From G963662905 sp965230045 (GTDB lineage Bacteria > Bacteroidota > Bacteroidia > Bacteroidales > WRLA01), in contig OZ245940.1 in NCBI GenBank assembly GCA_965230045.1, positions 4,030,001-4,094,000 of the forward strand: a stretch of 64,000 bases of DNA. Direction: 5' to 3'. Of this stretch, positions 17,807-26,852 are shown piece by piece. The first letter of the stretch is position 1; every line of letters starts with the position of its first letter. Below the pieces are notes generated by a model. The model made no database searches, was not told the DNA's origin, and saw only the letters and a list, made by a program, of their open reading frames with translations. The position numbers and the translations under genes are program-made.

Positions 17807-18353
17807 GTTTTTTGGGAAGTACGCTTACTGTATCCGCATAAATCGTCACCAATGACACATAATCTTTCCCCGTATCCAACATAAGCTTCCTCAATTTTGC
17901 AATATCCTTCCGGGCCATACTGTCTGCAATTCCTGCTTTTATTTTGCCTTCTACCCAGGCCGAATCCATGCAAGGCGTATGGTCGATATGGCAAAGCAAC
18001 CTACCTTCTTTTTCCATGCTGTCAATCAGCGCTTTGGAAATCCGGCTTTCTTTGGCCCGCCCAATTACTTTAACGAACTTATAGGCCAGCTTTTTATCAA
18101 AGGATTTGCAAGAGTCTTTATACACTACTTTGATAATATGTTTTTTATCCGTTTTGAGCTTCAGTTTTTTCTTTTTTACCCCACAAATATGCACCGCCAA
18201 ACCTTCCGTCTCAACAACTTTATTGTTGTATTGGCCAATATGGTCAATAAGCGTATCTGCCGAAACAGAAACCATTTTCTCTTTTTCTTCTGTTTGAAGG
18301 CATGATGCCAGAAATAATACGAATAAAATCAGGAACAGTTTTTTGAGTTTCAT
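17784..18353 (-). CDS. Putative lipoprotein with OB-fold-like domain, function unknown
   Basis: 189 residues. The N-terminus has a lipobox (LFLASC at about 13-18), so it is probably lipid-anchored. Residues 30-110 (TLIDHIGQYNNKVVETEGLAVHICG, then VKVIGRAKESRI) resemble the OB-like domains that carry a V-x-x-x-G-x-V pattern. The C-terminal half is Lys-rich and helical. It converges on amt and shares the terminator hairpin. I do not recognise a specific function. Confidence 0.7.
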   Translation of the reverse strand: MKLKKLFLILFVLFLASCLQTEEKEKMVSVSADTLIDHIGQYNNKVVETEGLAVHICGVKKKKLKLKTDKKHIIKVVYKDSCKSFDKKLAYKFVKVIGRAKESRISKALIDSMEKEGRLLCHIDHTPCMDSAWVEGKIKAGIADSMARKDIAKLRKLMLDTGKDYVSLVTIYADTVSVLPKKQKKSREP

Positions 18354-18372
18354 AAAGCAAGTCAGTTATCAC

Positions 18373-18412
18373 TAAAAAAAAAGAAACGGAAAAAGATTCT
18401 GTTTCCCGTTTC
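18373..18412 (-). terminator. Rho-independent terminator of the yitT-like gene
   Basis: Minus strand: GAAACGG pairs with CCGTTTC and is followed by nine Ts. It lies about 90 bases after the stop of the YitT-family gene. Confidence 0.75.
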
Positions 18413-18502
18413 CAAAATCATTTCGAGGCAAAGACAATGCAAACTGCCTTTTGGTCGGCTGAACTGAGTATTTTATTTTGGCCGACTTGTTGAACTGCTA
18501 CA

Positions 18503-19396
18503 TTACGCTTCTTCTTTCACCGGACGAAAACCTTTACCCATAACATCGTGTGCATCAGAGATATTCACAAAAGCATTCTGATCAACATCTCTGATAAATG
18601 CACGCAGGATTTCCACTTCACGACGGCTCATCACGGAATAAATCATTTTGCGTTCACTGCCTTTATAAGCGCCTTCACCGGTAAAAATGGTAGCCCCACG
18701 ATTGATATCATTCCTGATTTTCGTAGCAATCAATTCATATTGTTCGGAGATGATCATCACCGTTTTGTTCACACTGGTTCCGCTTACAATCAAATCAATT
18801 ACTTTTCCTTCGATAAAAATTAAAATCCACGAATAAAAAGGCAGTTTCCAGTCATTAAATGCCACCAAGGTAAGGAGTACGATTATGCTGTCAACAATCA
18901 TCACCATTTGCCCCAGGCTGATGCGCGGCATATATTTAGAGGCAATCATTGCGATGATATCCGATCCGCCCGAAGTTGCCCGTGATTTGAATATCAAGCC
19001 CAATGCGACACCATAAATCACACCCCCAAAAATGGTAGATAGCAACGGATCGCCGATAATCAGAGGGTCATAGCCCCACCAATACGTTTCCAACATATAC
19101 GTAAAGCCGGCAATCGCAAAAGTGCTCACAATGGTTTTCACGCCAAATCGCGGCCCTAAAACAGCTGTTCCAATCAGGAGCAGCGGAATATCCATAGCCA
19201 AAGCCGTAAGACCGATCTTCCACCCAAAAAGGTTATGCAGCACGATGGAAACGCCATAAGTCCCGCCGGGCGCAAGTTTATAGGGATTCACAAACAACAC
19301 AATGCCTACCGATAAAATAAAACTACCAATAAGCAGATAAGCATAGGCCATAAACCAGTCTTTGCTAAACAATTTTTCTTTGGTAACGAAGCTCAT
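18503..19396 (-). CDS. YitT family membrane protein (DUF2179)
   Basis: 297 residues. About five to six transmembrane helices in the first 210 residues, with SGGSDIIAMI and GLIFKSRATSGG in the positions usual for YitT proteins, are followed by a soluble C-terminal DUF2179 domain (about 215-290: ATIFTGEGAYKGSERKMIY, then REVEILRAFIRDVD). The C-terminal domain resembles small-ligand-binding ferredoxin folds. The cargo of the family is not settled. It stands alone with its own terminator. Confidence 0.9.
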   Translation of the reverse strand: MSFVTKEKLFSKDWFMAYAYLLIGSFILSVGIVLFVNPYKLAPGGTYGVSIVLHNLFGWKIGLTALAMDIPLLLIGTAVLGPRFGVKTIVSTFAIAGFTYMLETYWWGYDPLIIGDPLLSTIFGGVIYGVALGLIFKSRATSGGSDIIAMIASKYMPRISLGQMVMIVDSIIVLLTLVAFNDWKLPFYSWILIFIEGKVIDLIVSGTSVNKTVMIISEQYELIATKIRNDINRGATIFTGEGAYKGSERKMIYSVMSRREVEILRAFIRDVDQNAFVNISDAHDVMGKGFRPVKEEA

Positions 19397-19540
19397 AATA
19401 TGTTAATATTTTACAAATCTCAAAATCGGCCACAAAAGTAATCCCTTTTCCGAAAGAGCAAAGCCTTTATTTGGTTTTTCTGAGCCGGGCAATTCTCTGG
19501 TATTATCAAATCGAAAATGCCGTGAAATCCAAAAATTGTG

Positions 19541-19548
19541 TATTTTTG
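19541..19548 (+). promoter_or_regulatory. -7 promoter box of the DUF1987 gene
   Basis: TATTTTTG fits the TAnnTTTG box and would give a leader of about 115 bases before the ATG at 19672. Confidence 0.4.
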
Positions 19549-19671
19549 TTAGAGCAGAATCATCGTATCATCTTGTCCTATAAGCTCACGCAAACAAAAT
19601 TCGCTGCCCCTTCCATCTGAAATTCAAAACCAAAATTTGATGAATGCTGCTGCATCCAAAATACGAGCAAA

Positions 19672-20055
19672 ATGAACAAACCAAAAGACATCAAAATCAG
19701 TCCAACAAAGAAAACACCGGAAATCCTGGCTAATGGCAGCACGGGTTATGTGCGACTGGCAGGCATGTTGTATCCAGACAACAGCTATGAAACCTACAAT
19801 GAGCTTTACCAGTGGATTATTGAATATTTCGCGAAAAGCAACAGAAAATTCCGGATGGATTTTCGCATAAAAGGGATGTCGGACGAAAGCTACCATTGGG
19901 TGATGGAATACCTGAAAAAACTGGATAAATATTATAAAGACGGCCGCGATATTGAAGTACGCTGGTATTATGGAGCCGATGACGAAGATATCATGGAAGA
20001 TGGCGAAGACCTGGAGGAGTTGGTAAGTTTTTCGTTTAGGTTTATGGAGGAATAG
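19672..20055 (+). CDS. DUF1987 / SiaC-family protein
   Basis: 127 residues. The opening IKISPTKKTPEILANGSTGYVRLAGMLYP and the C-terminal VRWYYGADDEDIMEDGEDL are the conserved ends of this family (written here in parts: IKISPTKKTPEI, GYVRLAGMLYP, VRWYYGADDEDIMEDG). In Pseudomonas, SiaC is an anti-sigma-antagonist-like protein that is phosphorylated by SiaB, dephosphorylated by the PP2C phosphatase SiaA, and in the unphosphorylated form activates the diguanylate cyclase SiaD. The stretch that carries the phosphorylated Thr (usually N-T-S-S-S) reads IKGMSDES here, so the site seems altered. No kinase or cyclase adjoins it. Confidence 0.8.
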   Translation: MNKPKDIKISPTKKTPEILANGSTGYVRLAGMLYPDNSYETYNELYQWIIEYFAKSNRKFRMDFRIKGMSDESYHWVMEYLKKLDKYYKDGRDIEVRWYYGADDEDIMEDGEDLEELVSFSFRFMEE

Positions 20056-20262
20056 GATTACATCTGTCATATCTATTAATGCTCTGTTCGATTATTCCGA
20101 TTCCGGTTCTCATGGAAAAATCTGGATTACTTAAAATTCAATTCCTCATCCCTTACAACCGGGAATCCGGTTTGGATTTTTCACACGTACTTCGGCTGTG
20201 CTCAGACCTTGAATTTGAAGTTTATACACAGAAATTATGTAGCATGCATACCAAAAAAGTAC

Positions 20263-20793
20263 TTATTTCCACTCCTCCCCAAGCAATGCATACACCACAT
20301 CATCGCACCATTGCCCATTGAGCCAGAGGCTTTTTACGAAATGGGCTTCATTGCGGAAACCCAAGCGTTCGACCAGGCGGATGGAGGGCAGGTTTTGCGG
20401 GTCGATGGAAGTGGTGATCCGGTGTTTTTGCAGATCATTGAACAGAAAAGCAATCACGGTTTTCAAAGCTTCAGTAGCGTATCCTTTATTTTGAAAATCT
20501 TTATGCAAAGTGCACCCGATTTCCACCTGTTCGTTTTCGTCGCCAATAAAATGCAGGCCAATATCACCAATGAGTTTTTGACTGCTTTTTTCAATAATCA
20601 CCAGCTGGAACCAGCTGTCGGGCTGATTGATTTGCGATGCGGTTTTGGCAATAAAATCCTCCACATCTTCTATTGTTTCCGGAATCCAGCCTTGATATCT
20701 ATTAACTTGTTTATCGTTTCGATAAATATATACTTCGTGTTTATCGGCCAAGCTGATAGGCCTGATGACGAGCCGATTTGTTTTCAGTTTCAT
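20263..20793 (-). CDS. GNAT family N-acetyltransferase (RimJ/RimL-like)
   Basis: 176 residues of the Acetyltransf_3 type. The acetyl-CoA loop QNKGYATEAL (about 102-111) follows the beta strand VEIGCTLH, and the pattern NLPSIRLVERLGFRNEAHF near the C-terminus (SIRLVERLGF) is typical. It transfers an acetyl group to a primary amine; the RimJ/RimL branch modifies N-termini of proteins or small amines. The N-terminus LKTNRLVIRPI is the standard start. Its neighbour on the same strand, the metallo-beta-lactamase fold protein, is unrelated in function. Confidence 0.88.
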   Translation of the reverse strand: MKLKTNRLVIRPISLADKHEVYIYRNDKQVNRYQGWIPETIEDVEDFIAKTASQINQPDSWFQLVIIEKSSQKLIGDIGLHFIGDENEQVEIGCTLHKDFQNKGYATEALKTVIAFLFNDLQKHRITTSIDPQNLPSIRLVERLGFRNEAHFVKSLWLNGQWCDDVVYALLGEEWK

Positions 20794-20831
20794 ATTGAAT
20801 GAAAATTATGGGACGGCTTATTCTAAAAAAC

Positions 20832-21542
20832 TTATTCCCTATCCAAAATTACCGTTGTACCTGCATATTTATTTTTAAACTCCAGGGCATCATCTTTTGT
20901 TCCCAGCACACTGCCATAATGGAAAGGCACTACCAATTGCGGCTTAATTCGGTTTGCGGCCTCAATGGCGTCATTAACATCCATCATATATTTACCACAA
21001 ACCGGCAGAAAAGCCACATCCGTTTTTATTTTCTTCATTTCCGGAATGAGGTCTGCATCACCAGGTATGTAATAAGTTACATCATCCATAGTAAGCACAT
21101 AGCCCACATAGCCATTGCTTTTCTCATGGTTTTGATGTTTGATGGTATAGGAAGGCACTACTTTGATTTTTACACCATCTAAATTCAATTTATCGCCTGG
21201 CTTAACGGTTTTCTTTTCAAAATCAATCCTATCGGTAACACAGGAAGGACCGACAAGAAGGGTATTTTCACCGATCAATTTTTCAAAATTTGCCGGTGAA
21301 TAATGATCAAAGTGATCATGGGTAATAAAAATAAAATCAGCTTTGTCGTTTTGCGTGATGCTGTAGGGATCGAAATAGACCGTTTTCGTACCCGATATTT
21401 TCACACAGGCATTGTCGATCCATTGTACATTTTTAATCAGTTCCATGGCTTGCTGTTCTGTAATTTTATCTTGTGAAAATGCGCTAAGGCTAAAAGCTGC
21501 ACACAAAAGGAGCAGTACTCTCTTAAAATTGTTGGGGTTCAT
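20832..21542 (-). CDS. Secreted metallo-beta-lactamase-fold hydrolase (UlaG-like)
   Basis: 236 residues with a signal peptide (about 1-23). The metal-binding motif H-x-H-x-D-H is present as HDHFDH (about residue 90), and later histidines include PFHYG near 210. The short form and overall pattern (YFDPYSI, FITHDHFDHYS, YIPGDADLIPEM) place it in the Lactamase_B_3/UlaG-like branch, which hydrolyses diverse esters, lactones or phosphodiesters. It is probably periplasmic. Substrate unknown. A 351-base repeat element sits 50 bases upstream of its start, where it could affect expression. Confidence 0.88.
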   Translation of the reverse strand: MNPNNFKRVLLLLCAAFSLSAFSQDKITEQQAMELIKNVQWIDNACVKISGTKTVYFDPYSITQNDKADFIFITHDHFDHYSPANFEKLIGENTLLVGPSCVTDRIDFEKKTVKPGDKLNLDGVKIKVVPSYTIKHQNHEKSNGYVGYVLTMDDVTYYIPGDADLIPEMKKIKTDVAFLPVCGKYMMDVNDAIEAANRIKPQLVVPFHYGSVLGTKDDALEFKNKYAGTTVILDRE

Positions 21543-21591
21543 AATGTTTTGTTTTGTGTATGGTATTTTTCTTCAAAAATAGATAATTATC

Positions 21592-21942
21592 GGTTCTAAT
21601 AGAAATTTCGCGGAAAGACTAAGGTTAAATCTCTTACAGATTCCTCCAAAGCTTTCCTCATGCTTCGGAAAACTTTGTCGGAATGACGGGTTTTAAAAAG
21701 TTAGAGGGCAAATGCGGCGAGGACACAGTAATATATTTCAAACGCGTCCTCGCCGCATTTGCCTTAAACGCTTAATAAACAGCGTCATTCCGATCGAAAC
21801 AAAGCCAAACGAAGTGATTAAGGCTTTGTGAAGGGAGGAATCTGTTGGAGCTTAGTTCTTTTTTCAAAAAAAATCTATTAATATATCTCTGAATGTTTTT
21901 AATCTCAAAATTATAAATACCCACGAAATTCTAAGTAAAACC
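21592..21942 (+). mobile_element. MITE-like palindromic element, copy 1
   Basis: 351-base non-coding element. Imperfect terminal inverted repeats start GGTTCTAATAGAAATTTCG and end with the complement of GGTTTTACTTAGAATTTCG. It is flanked on both sides by the 8-base sequence TAATTATC (21584-21591 and 21943-21950), a perfect target-site duplication. Inside, outer arms (CAGATTCCTCC against GGAGGAATCTG) enclose a perfect 18-base inverted repeat (21707-21724 and 21746-21763, core GCGGCGAGGAC). No transposase is encoded, so it would move by a transposase supplied elsewhere. Confidence 0.85.
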
Positions 21943-22046
21943 TAATTATCAAACAAAGAGTACTGAATATTAGGATTTTTGAAGCAAATTGTAACAGTTC
22001 TCACCGCACTTTCCTGAAAACAACACAATAAATTATAAAGCCGGAT

Positions 22047-22871
22047 TTACTGAGCTTTCATCACAAAGGGCGCAATAGCCACAGCAGATATAATCGTAAG
22101 TGAGAGCATGACCAGAAATATAATCCAAAGAAACCGAAAAACCTTCGCAACGAGCTGTTTGACCGAATATTGCCTGTAGGCACCATAAGCATACAGATAA
22201 TAAAAAAATGTGAGCATGAGCTGTCCGTAAAAATACACTCCCGAACTATGGGCAGCAATAGCCACAAACAAAAGCAGTAGGCTAAAAACACCAACCTGTC
22301 CCTGAATATAGGCATTGATTACCAAATGTTCCGCATAATTATTTTTCTTTCCAAATACCCAGAGCGAGATAAGTGTATAAAAAGGCAGGAATAAAAAAGA
22401 CATATAATAAAGATACTTCACAATAAAATCGGCGTATTTTACCCCAAACTGCCCGGAAAGCTTCATAGCGTCGCCTTTACCTGCGTCCGCATCGTGGAAG
22501 TTTGTCTGATTGGGCTGACTAAGCTCCTCGACTGCCAGCTTTTCATCAAGTCCGGTATTTGTTGACAGCTTCACCATTTGCTTATGGTTAAAACCGGCAA
22601 CTAAAACTGTAAACGTTAATACAATAGCAAAAAAAGCCGATGGGCTGGAATATCTTTTGCGTGTGCCGTTTAAATATTTTTCAATCACTACCTGCGGCCG
22701 CAGTGTCATATCTCTTAGTGTATGAAAAAAGCGGTTGTCCCATCCTAAAGCTGCCAGCAGATTGGAAAGGAAATACTTCATTGTCAGGCGTTCATTCACT
22801 ACCATCGCACCGCAATGAAAACAATATTTATCCTCGGATTTAAGTACTGAATCACAGTTTTTACACCTCAT
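22047..22871 (-). CDS. DUF3667 membrane protein with zinc ribbon
   Basis: 274 residues. The N-terminal zinc ribbon has two Cys pairs (CKNCD and CFHCG), then comes the DUF3667 region with its conserved TLRDMTLRPQVVIEKYLNG (about 50-68), where the gene product enters the membrane, then about five helices. The family is common in Bacteroidota; its function is unknown. It stands alone, downstream of the repeat element at 21592. Confidence 0.85.
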   Translation of the reverse strand: MRCKNCDSVLKSEDKYCFHCGAMVVNERLTMKYFLSNLLAALGWDNRFFHTLRDMTLRPQVVIEKYLNGTRKRYSSPSAFFAIVLTFTVLVAGFNHKQMVKLSTNTGLDEKLAVEELSQPNQTNFHDADAGKGDAMKLSGQFGVKYADFIVKYLYYMSFLFLPFYTLISLWVFGKKNNYAEHLVINAYIQGQVGVFSLLLLFVAIAAHSSGVYFYGQLMLTFFYYLYAYGAYRQYSVKQLVAKVFRFLWIIFLVMLSLTIISAVAIAPFVMKAQ

Positions 22872-23106
22872 GCCTCAATTTTATAGTTTTATGAGCTTGA
22901 CCTACAGAAGGACATCATGCTCAATATTAGTTTAGCCAATCAAAGGCTTGTTTTATTGAGGCCAAATATAGCAATAAGAGGCAGATCACAAAAAATTATC
23001 AAGGTATTTACCAGAAAGTTTTTATGCCAAATTGAAATAATATGAGGCCGCTTAAAATCAAGCCCAAAAGAAAAAACATCAAAGAAAATACACACAAAAT
23101 CTCGTT

Positions 23107-24015
23107 TTACTCCTCCTCCATCTCTTTTTCAAGCTGTTCTTCCAATCTTTTCTCGGTTATTTTTCTGGGTTTTTCGGCATAAAATTTACCATATTCATAG
23201 TCAACTTCCACGATTTCAGGTTTCGGGGATTTTTTGCCGAAATTACATTGCAGATAAACAGACTTAGCATTTATTAGCTCAAAATCAACACAATCTGCCA
23301 AATTTTCCCCATAACATACACGCACCGAATGCACACAGGTATCGTATAGGATTTTCGCATAGGAATCCGGCACAAAAGAAAATTCCAGACTGTCGTCAAT
23401 GATAAATTCCATTGGGGTTTCGTTCTGCTTTTTTGACGTGCGGTAAATGATCAAAACATTATTATAGTTTTTAGTCAGTTTATCTTTCCCTTTATATGGA
23501 TGTAAGGCCATGCCATTTTGCATATCTATGGTATATCTGATCCTTTTGCTCCTCGCCACCGAAGTAGCAATTCCGGCATACAAGGCACCGCCCACCAAAC
23601 CACCTGCCACACCCGCCGCAGCAGTTGCTGATGGGTTCAGGTTGAGCAAATCATATCCCACAAAAAAATATTCGCCATTTTCTTCTTCAATCTCAAAATA
23701 TTCTCCCTGATGTTCGATATAAGTTTTGGTTCCATCACAAAATCCCCAATGGGAATTAGGCTTTGCTCTTTTATTCGATTCCGTATATTTTATTTTAATC
23801 TTATAGGTTCCTTTCCATGCTTTTTGCAAACGTTCTATCTGCTTCAGGTAAAACGGCTCTGTAATTCCCGGTTTATTGGTCACAAACTCTTCGTGATTAT
23901 TGTAAATCCCCCGAACAAGAATTGTGGTATCATTAGTATCCTGCTGGGCTGTTAATTGAGCAGAAAAAGCAAGTAATAGCAGCAAAATCAAGTAACTCTT
24001 AGCGTTTTTCATCAT
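23107..24015 (-). CDS. Hypothetical secreted protein
   Basis: 302 residues with a signal peptide (about 1-24, ending AQLTAQQD). The middle has a Gly/Ala-rich stretch (AAAGVAGGLVGGALYAGIA at about 152-170) that could insert in a membrane, flanked by beta-rich regions that mention no known motif. The C-terminus is very charged (EKRLEEQLEKEMEEE). Two consecutive ATG codons make the exact start uncertain by one residue. I do not recognise the family. Confidence 0.65.
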   Translation of the reverse strand: MMKNAKSYLILLLLLAFSAQLTAQQDTNDTTILVRGIYNNHEEFVTNKPGITEPFYLKQIERLQKAWKGTYKIKIKYTESNKRAKPNSHWGFCDGTKTYIEHQGEYFEIEEENGEYFFVGYDLLNLNPSATAAAGVAGGLVGGALYAGIATSVARSKRIRYTIDMQNGMALHPYKGKDKLTKNYNNVLIIYRTSKKQNETPMEFIIDDSLEFSFVPDSYAKILYDTCVHSVRVCYGENLADCVDFELINAKSVYLQCNFGKKSPKPEIVEVDYEYGKFYAEKPRKITEKRLEEQLEKEMEEE

Positions 24016-24178
24016 TATTGTTTATCATACATATTTTTAGCAACATTAGTGATGATAAACACAAAACCATGTTATGTATTTATCTAAACAAGAGCAAAAA
24101 TAGTAAAACATCCAATACTTCCAAGAAAAAATATCAAAATTTCGTCAACACAAAATAAATTTTACTTTACTCATTTTA

Positions 24179-25429
24179 TTATTGCATGCGTAACTGAAAC
24201 AACGAATCCCCTCGCAAAAAACTCAGCTCCACGCCATTAATCATAGCCAGAGAGTCGATCATACGGTTTACCGCACGGCTGTTTTCTTCGAGCTTCACTT
24301 TTTTCCCATCAATTGCAATTATCAAATCTCCTAATTGAAAACCAGATGAATCGGCTTTGGACTGACGGATGATGCCATTAATTTCAAAGCCTCCTTTTGA
24401 AATGCTCCTGTCGAGCAAAAACATACCGCTTAATTCCATTTTTCGATAGGGCTCATTGAAATGGTTATTTGGACGAAGCAGCAAGCGGCTATTGACAAAA
24501 TCAATAATCAAATCAAATCGGTCTAAAAAAGCATTACCCAATACACCGTAATTTGTGGCATCACTAAATGCACCACGGTCATTCTCCCGGAAATCAATGG
24601 GCACATCATCAATATAAAAACCCGCAAACGAACAATAATCCGCACGCAGCATTCCGGAGGTAGCATTACCTCCTACTCCACTGTTCTGAAGATCAAGCGT
24701 ATCCACTTTTTTTGAAGTTCGCTGAATATTAATTTCCCGGCAGGCATTTTTATTTAGGGTGAAAGTTCTGGTTGAACCCAAATCCAGAATAAAAGGACCT
24801 TTTACCTGCATACCCTCTTCTATTTGCACACAGCCAGCAACCAAAATCCGGTTCTTCTCAAAAACAAATGGCAGGGAAGCCCAGCTGCTATCGGGCTCAA
24901 ACGTATCGGGCAATATCCTTAAGTATTCATTCTGATAATTGATTTCCAAAACTTTAAGTCCAAAAAAATCTACAGCCAATATTCCGTCGGCAGTTTTATC
25001 GCCCACTGCTTTTCTGAGATCCAGCAAGTGGATATGCTCCGGAGCAGAGCGAAACCCATGATTTTCAACAGAATGGCCTTTTTTAATAATGTATGCCGGA
25101 CTGGCATTATTTCCTGCACCAAAAGCAAAAGCTTTGATGACATCATCCATATCGTATCCGCATTCCGAATAAAAAGAGCTGTCCACCACCGCATAAGGAC
25201 AGCCTGTATCAAACACCCATTTGGCCTTTATGGAATCATTATACGTGCCCCAAAACACCAGATGACGGTTATATTCCAAGGGAATTGCTCCTTCGGGAAG
25301 GACAAATTCAATGGCGTCTGGAATTTGCTCCATTTCTTTTTGCTCCGGCCGTTTTGGCGTACAGGAAATAATAAAAAACACGACGAAACATATTCCTATT
25401 ATCTGAATTTCTGGTAAATCTTTTATCAT
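24179..25429 (-). CDS. Retropepsin-like aspartyl protease with PDZ domain, putative lipoprotein
   Basis: 416 residues. A hydrophobic leader ends in a lipobox-like FIISC (about 19-23). Two aspartyl-protease half-sites are visible: WVFDTGCPYAVVD (about 71-83) with the DTG triad, and FILDLGSTRTFTL (about 195-220 region) with DLGS. Residues about 335-416 form a PDZ domain (GFQLGDLIIAIDGKKV). This combination is common in Bacteroidota and is thought to bind or cut peptides in the periplasm. The second motif has L for T, so whether catalysis is retained is open. No linked substrate gene. Confidence 0.82.
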   Translation of the reverse strand: MIKDLPEIQIIGICFVVFFIISCTPKRPEQKEMEQIPDAIEFVLPEGAIPLEYNRHLVFWGTYNDSIKAKWVFDTGCPYAVVDSSFYSECGYDMDDVIKAFAFGAGNNASPAYIIKKGHSVENHGFRSAPEHIHLLDLRKAVGDKTADGILAVDFFGLKVLEINYQNEYLRILPDTFEPDSSWASLPFVFEKNRILVAGCVQIEEGMQVKGPFILDLGSTRTFTLNKNACREINIQRTSKKVDTLDLQNSGVGGNATSGMLRADYCSFAGFYIDDVPIDFRENDRGAFSDATNYGVLGNAFLDRFDLIIDFVNSRLLLRPNNHFNEPYRKMELSGMFLLDRSISKGGFEINGIIRQSKADSSGFQLGDLIIAIDGKKVKLEENSRAVNRMIDSLAMINGVELSFLRGDSLFQLRMQ

Positions 25430-25642
25430 GACATTGGAGTTCTACTATTCATTTGAAACAACGGTAAACAACAGATAAAATCCCACTCATTTTACACTGG
25501 AAATCTGAAAGATTTACGGCTCCATTACAGCAAATATGAGGCAATTATCACAAAACTACAAATTTCATGACATGAAAATAAAACCCTTGTTTCCCTCAAA
25601 TCAGCAAACAGAAGGGCATCGGATTAAAAAGGAAAGCTGGAG

Positions 25643-26089
25643 CTATCTGGGCTTCCGAATAGCCATTGTAGCACTTTTCTCGCTTTTATTCGTTGGAAAA
25701 TAAGAGACCACAGCCACAGATTTATCCAGTACCCATTCATAATTTTTCAGGAAAGGCATATCGGTTACTTTTGGCGTACCAAATTTCTCCGTAAAGAGGG
25801 CTACAGCATCATCAACCTGATCGTTGGTAATCCCCATGGATGCACCTGCAAACTTCTTCTTTTTAAAAAGGTAGATGATCGTGTGTGTTTCTATTCCTTC
25901 AAAATTCAGATCATCACCCGCTTTTTCATAGCCTTTAAAGCCTGGCGTTTTACTGCTGCTTTTTGTCATACCCTCCGATACTTCGTCAAAAGGAGTGTCC
26001 CACTGAATACCTCTGAAATTATCCACACCTTCCTGTGCAAACAGGCCGCACATAAAAACAGCCATTACTAAAGTTAAAATTGCTTTCAT
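25643..26089 (-). CDS. Hypothetical secreted protein
   Basis: 148 residues with a signal peptide (about 1-18, ending GLFAQ). The mature part starts NFRGIQWDTPFDEVSEGM, a pattern found in small periplasmic proteins whose first strand reads F-R-G-I-x-W. It has no catalytic motif I can name. Stands alone between two intergenic regions of about 210 and 250 bases. Confidence 0.65.
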   Translation of the reverse strand: MKAILTLVMAVFMCGLFAQEGVDNFRGIQWDTPFDEVSEGMTKSSSKTPGFKGYEKAGDDLNFEGIETHTIIYLFKKKKFAGASMGITNDQVDDAVALFTEKFGTPKVTDMPFLKNYEWVLDKSVAVVSYFPTNKSEKSATMAIRKPR

Positions 26090-26343
26090 AATATTTGATT
26101 TTAGAAATAATAATACAAAGCCAGTAAGCCCTTTAATATTAGTTGTATCAGGGACTTTTAGTAAACAAATCTGGTTGTAGGCGTAAAAGTGAGATTTTCT
26201 TCAATCAGCACTCAAAGATAATAAAACCAAGAAAATACGCAAGTTCATCATTTTTAATGCATTATTCACATGAAATCAATATCTTTGGAGCAGAACAAGG
26301 GTGTTCATAAAATCTGTTTTTTCAACCTTAAAAATTATAAACT

Positions 26344-26709
26344 ATGAAAGCTAAAAGATTAATTGTCAGCACATTATTCGGATTAATTTTTGGTTTTGTT
26401 TGTTTTGGCTTTGCCAGCAGCGGCCCTGGTGATCTTCCATTGGAACTGGCTTTAAACATCATCATCAGCCGCACCCTGATTGGATTTGCCATTGGAATCA
26501 GCAACCTAAAATGCAGGCACTGGGCAATGCATGGTATCCTGATGGGCATTTTATTCAGTATCCCTGCCGGCCTTGGCGCCATGATGTCGCCCGATCCTGG
26601 CGAGTTTACTCCCTGTATGTTAATGGTTTCCACTATTGTTATGGGAGCAATTTACGGATTATTGATTGAGCTGTTCACCAGCCTTGTGTTTAAGCTGAAA
26701 CAAGCTTAA
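26344..26709 (+). CDS. Small integral membrane protein, function unknown
   Basis: 121 residues with about four hydrophobic segments (5-25, 36-52, 60-80, 92-115) and conserved-looking Gly/Pro turns (SSGPGDLPLEL, SPDPGEFTP). No known transporter motif. It has its own start after 254 bases of A+T-rich spacer and is followed by an unrelated pair of genes. Could be a small membrane regulator; I cannot name the family. Confidence 0.65.
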   Translation: MKAKRLIVSTLFGLIFGFVCFGFASSGPGDLPLELALNIIISRTLIGFAIGISNLKCRHWAMHGILMGILFSIPAGLGAMMSPDPGEFTPCMLMVSTIVMGAIYGLLIELFTSLVFKLKQA

Positions 26710-26820
26710 AACCGGTTTTCCTTAACTAAATTTGAATTCTCTGCATTCGTTTTTTCAAGTGCAGGGAGTTCATTTCGCGATTTAATGAACACGCCTATTC
26801 CTGATTATCAATCAAATCCT

Positions 26821-26828
26821 TACCTTTG
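26821..26828 (+). promoter_or_regulatory. -7 promoter box of the zinc-ribbon / CorA-like pair
   Basis: TACCTTTG, a TAnnTTTG box, lies 24 bases before the ATG at 26853. Confidence 0.5.
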
Positions 26829-26852
26829 TATTAAGATAAAAAAGACAAAATC

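Noticed and set aside
11849..20055. A functional link between the SpoIIE phosphatase and the SiaC-like protein as one operon
   Set aside because: They are 6.6 kb apart with terminators and opposite-strand genes between; only a distant partnership can be proposed.
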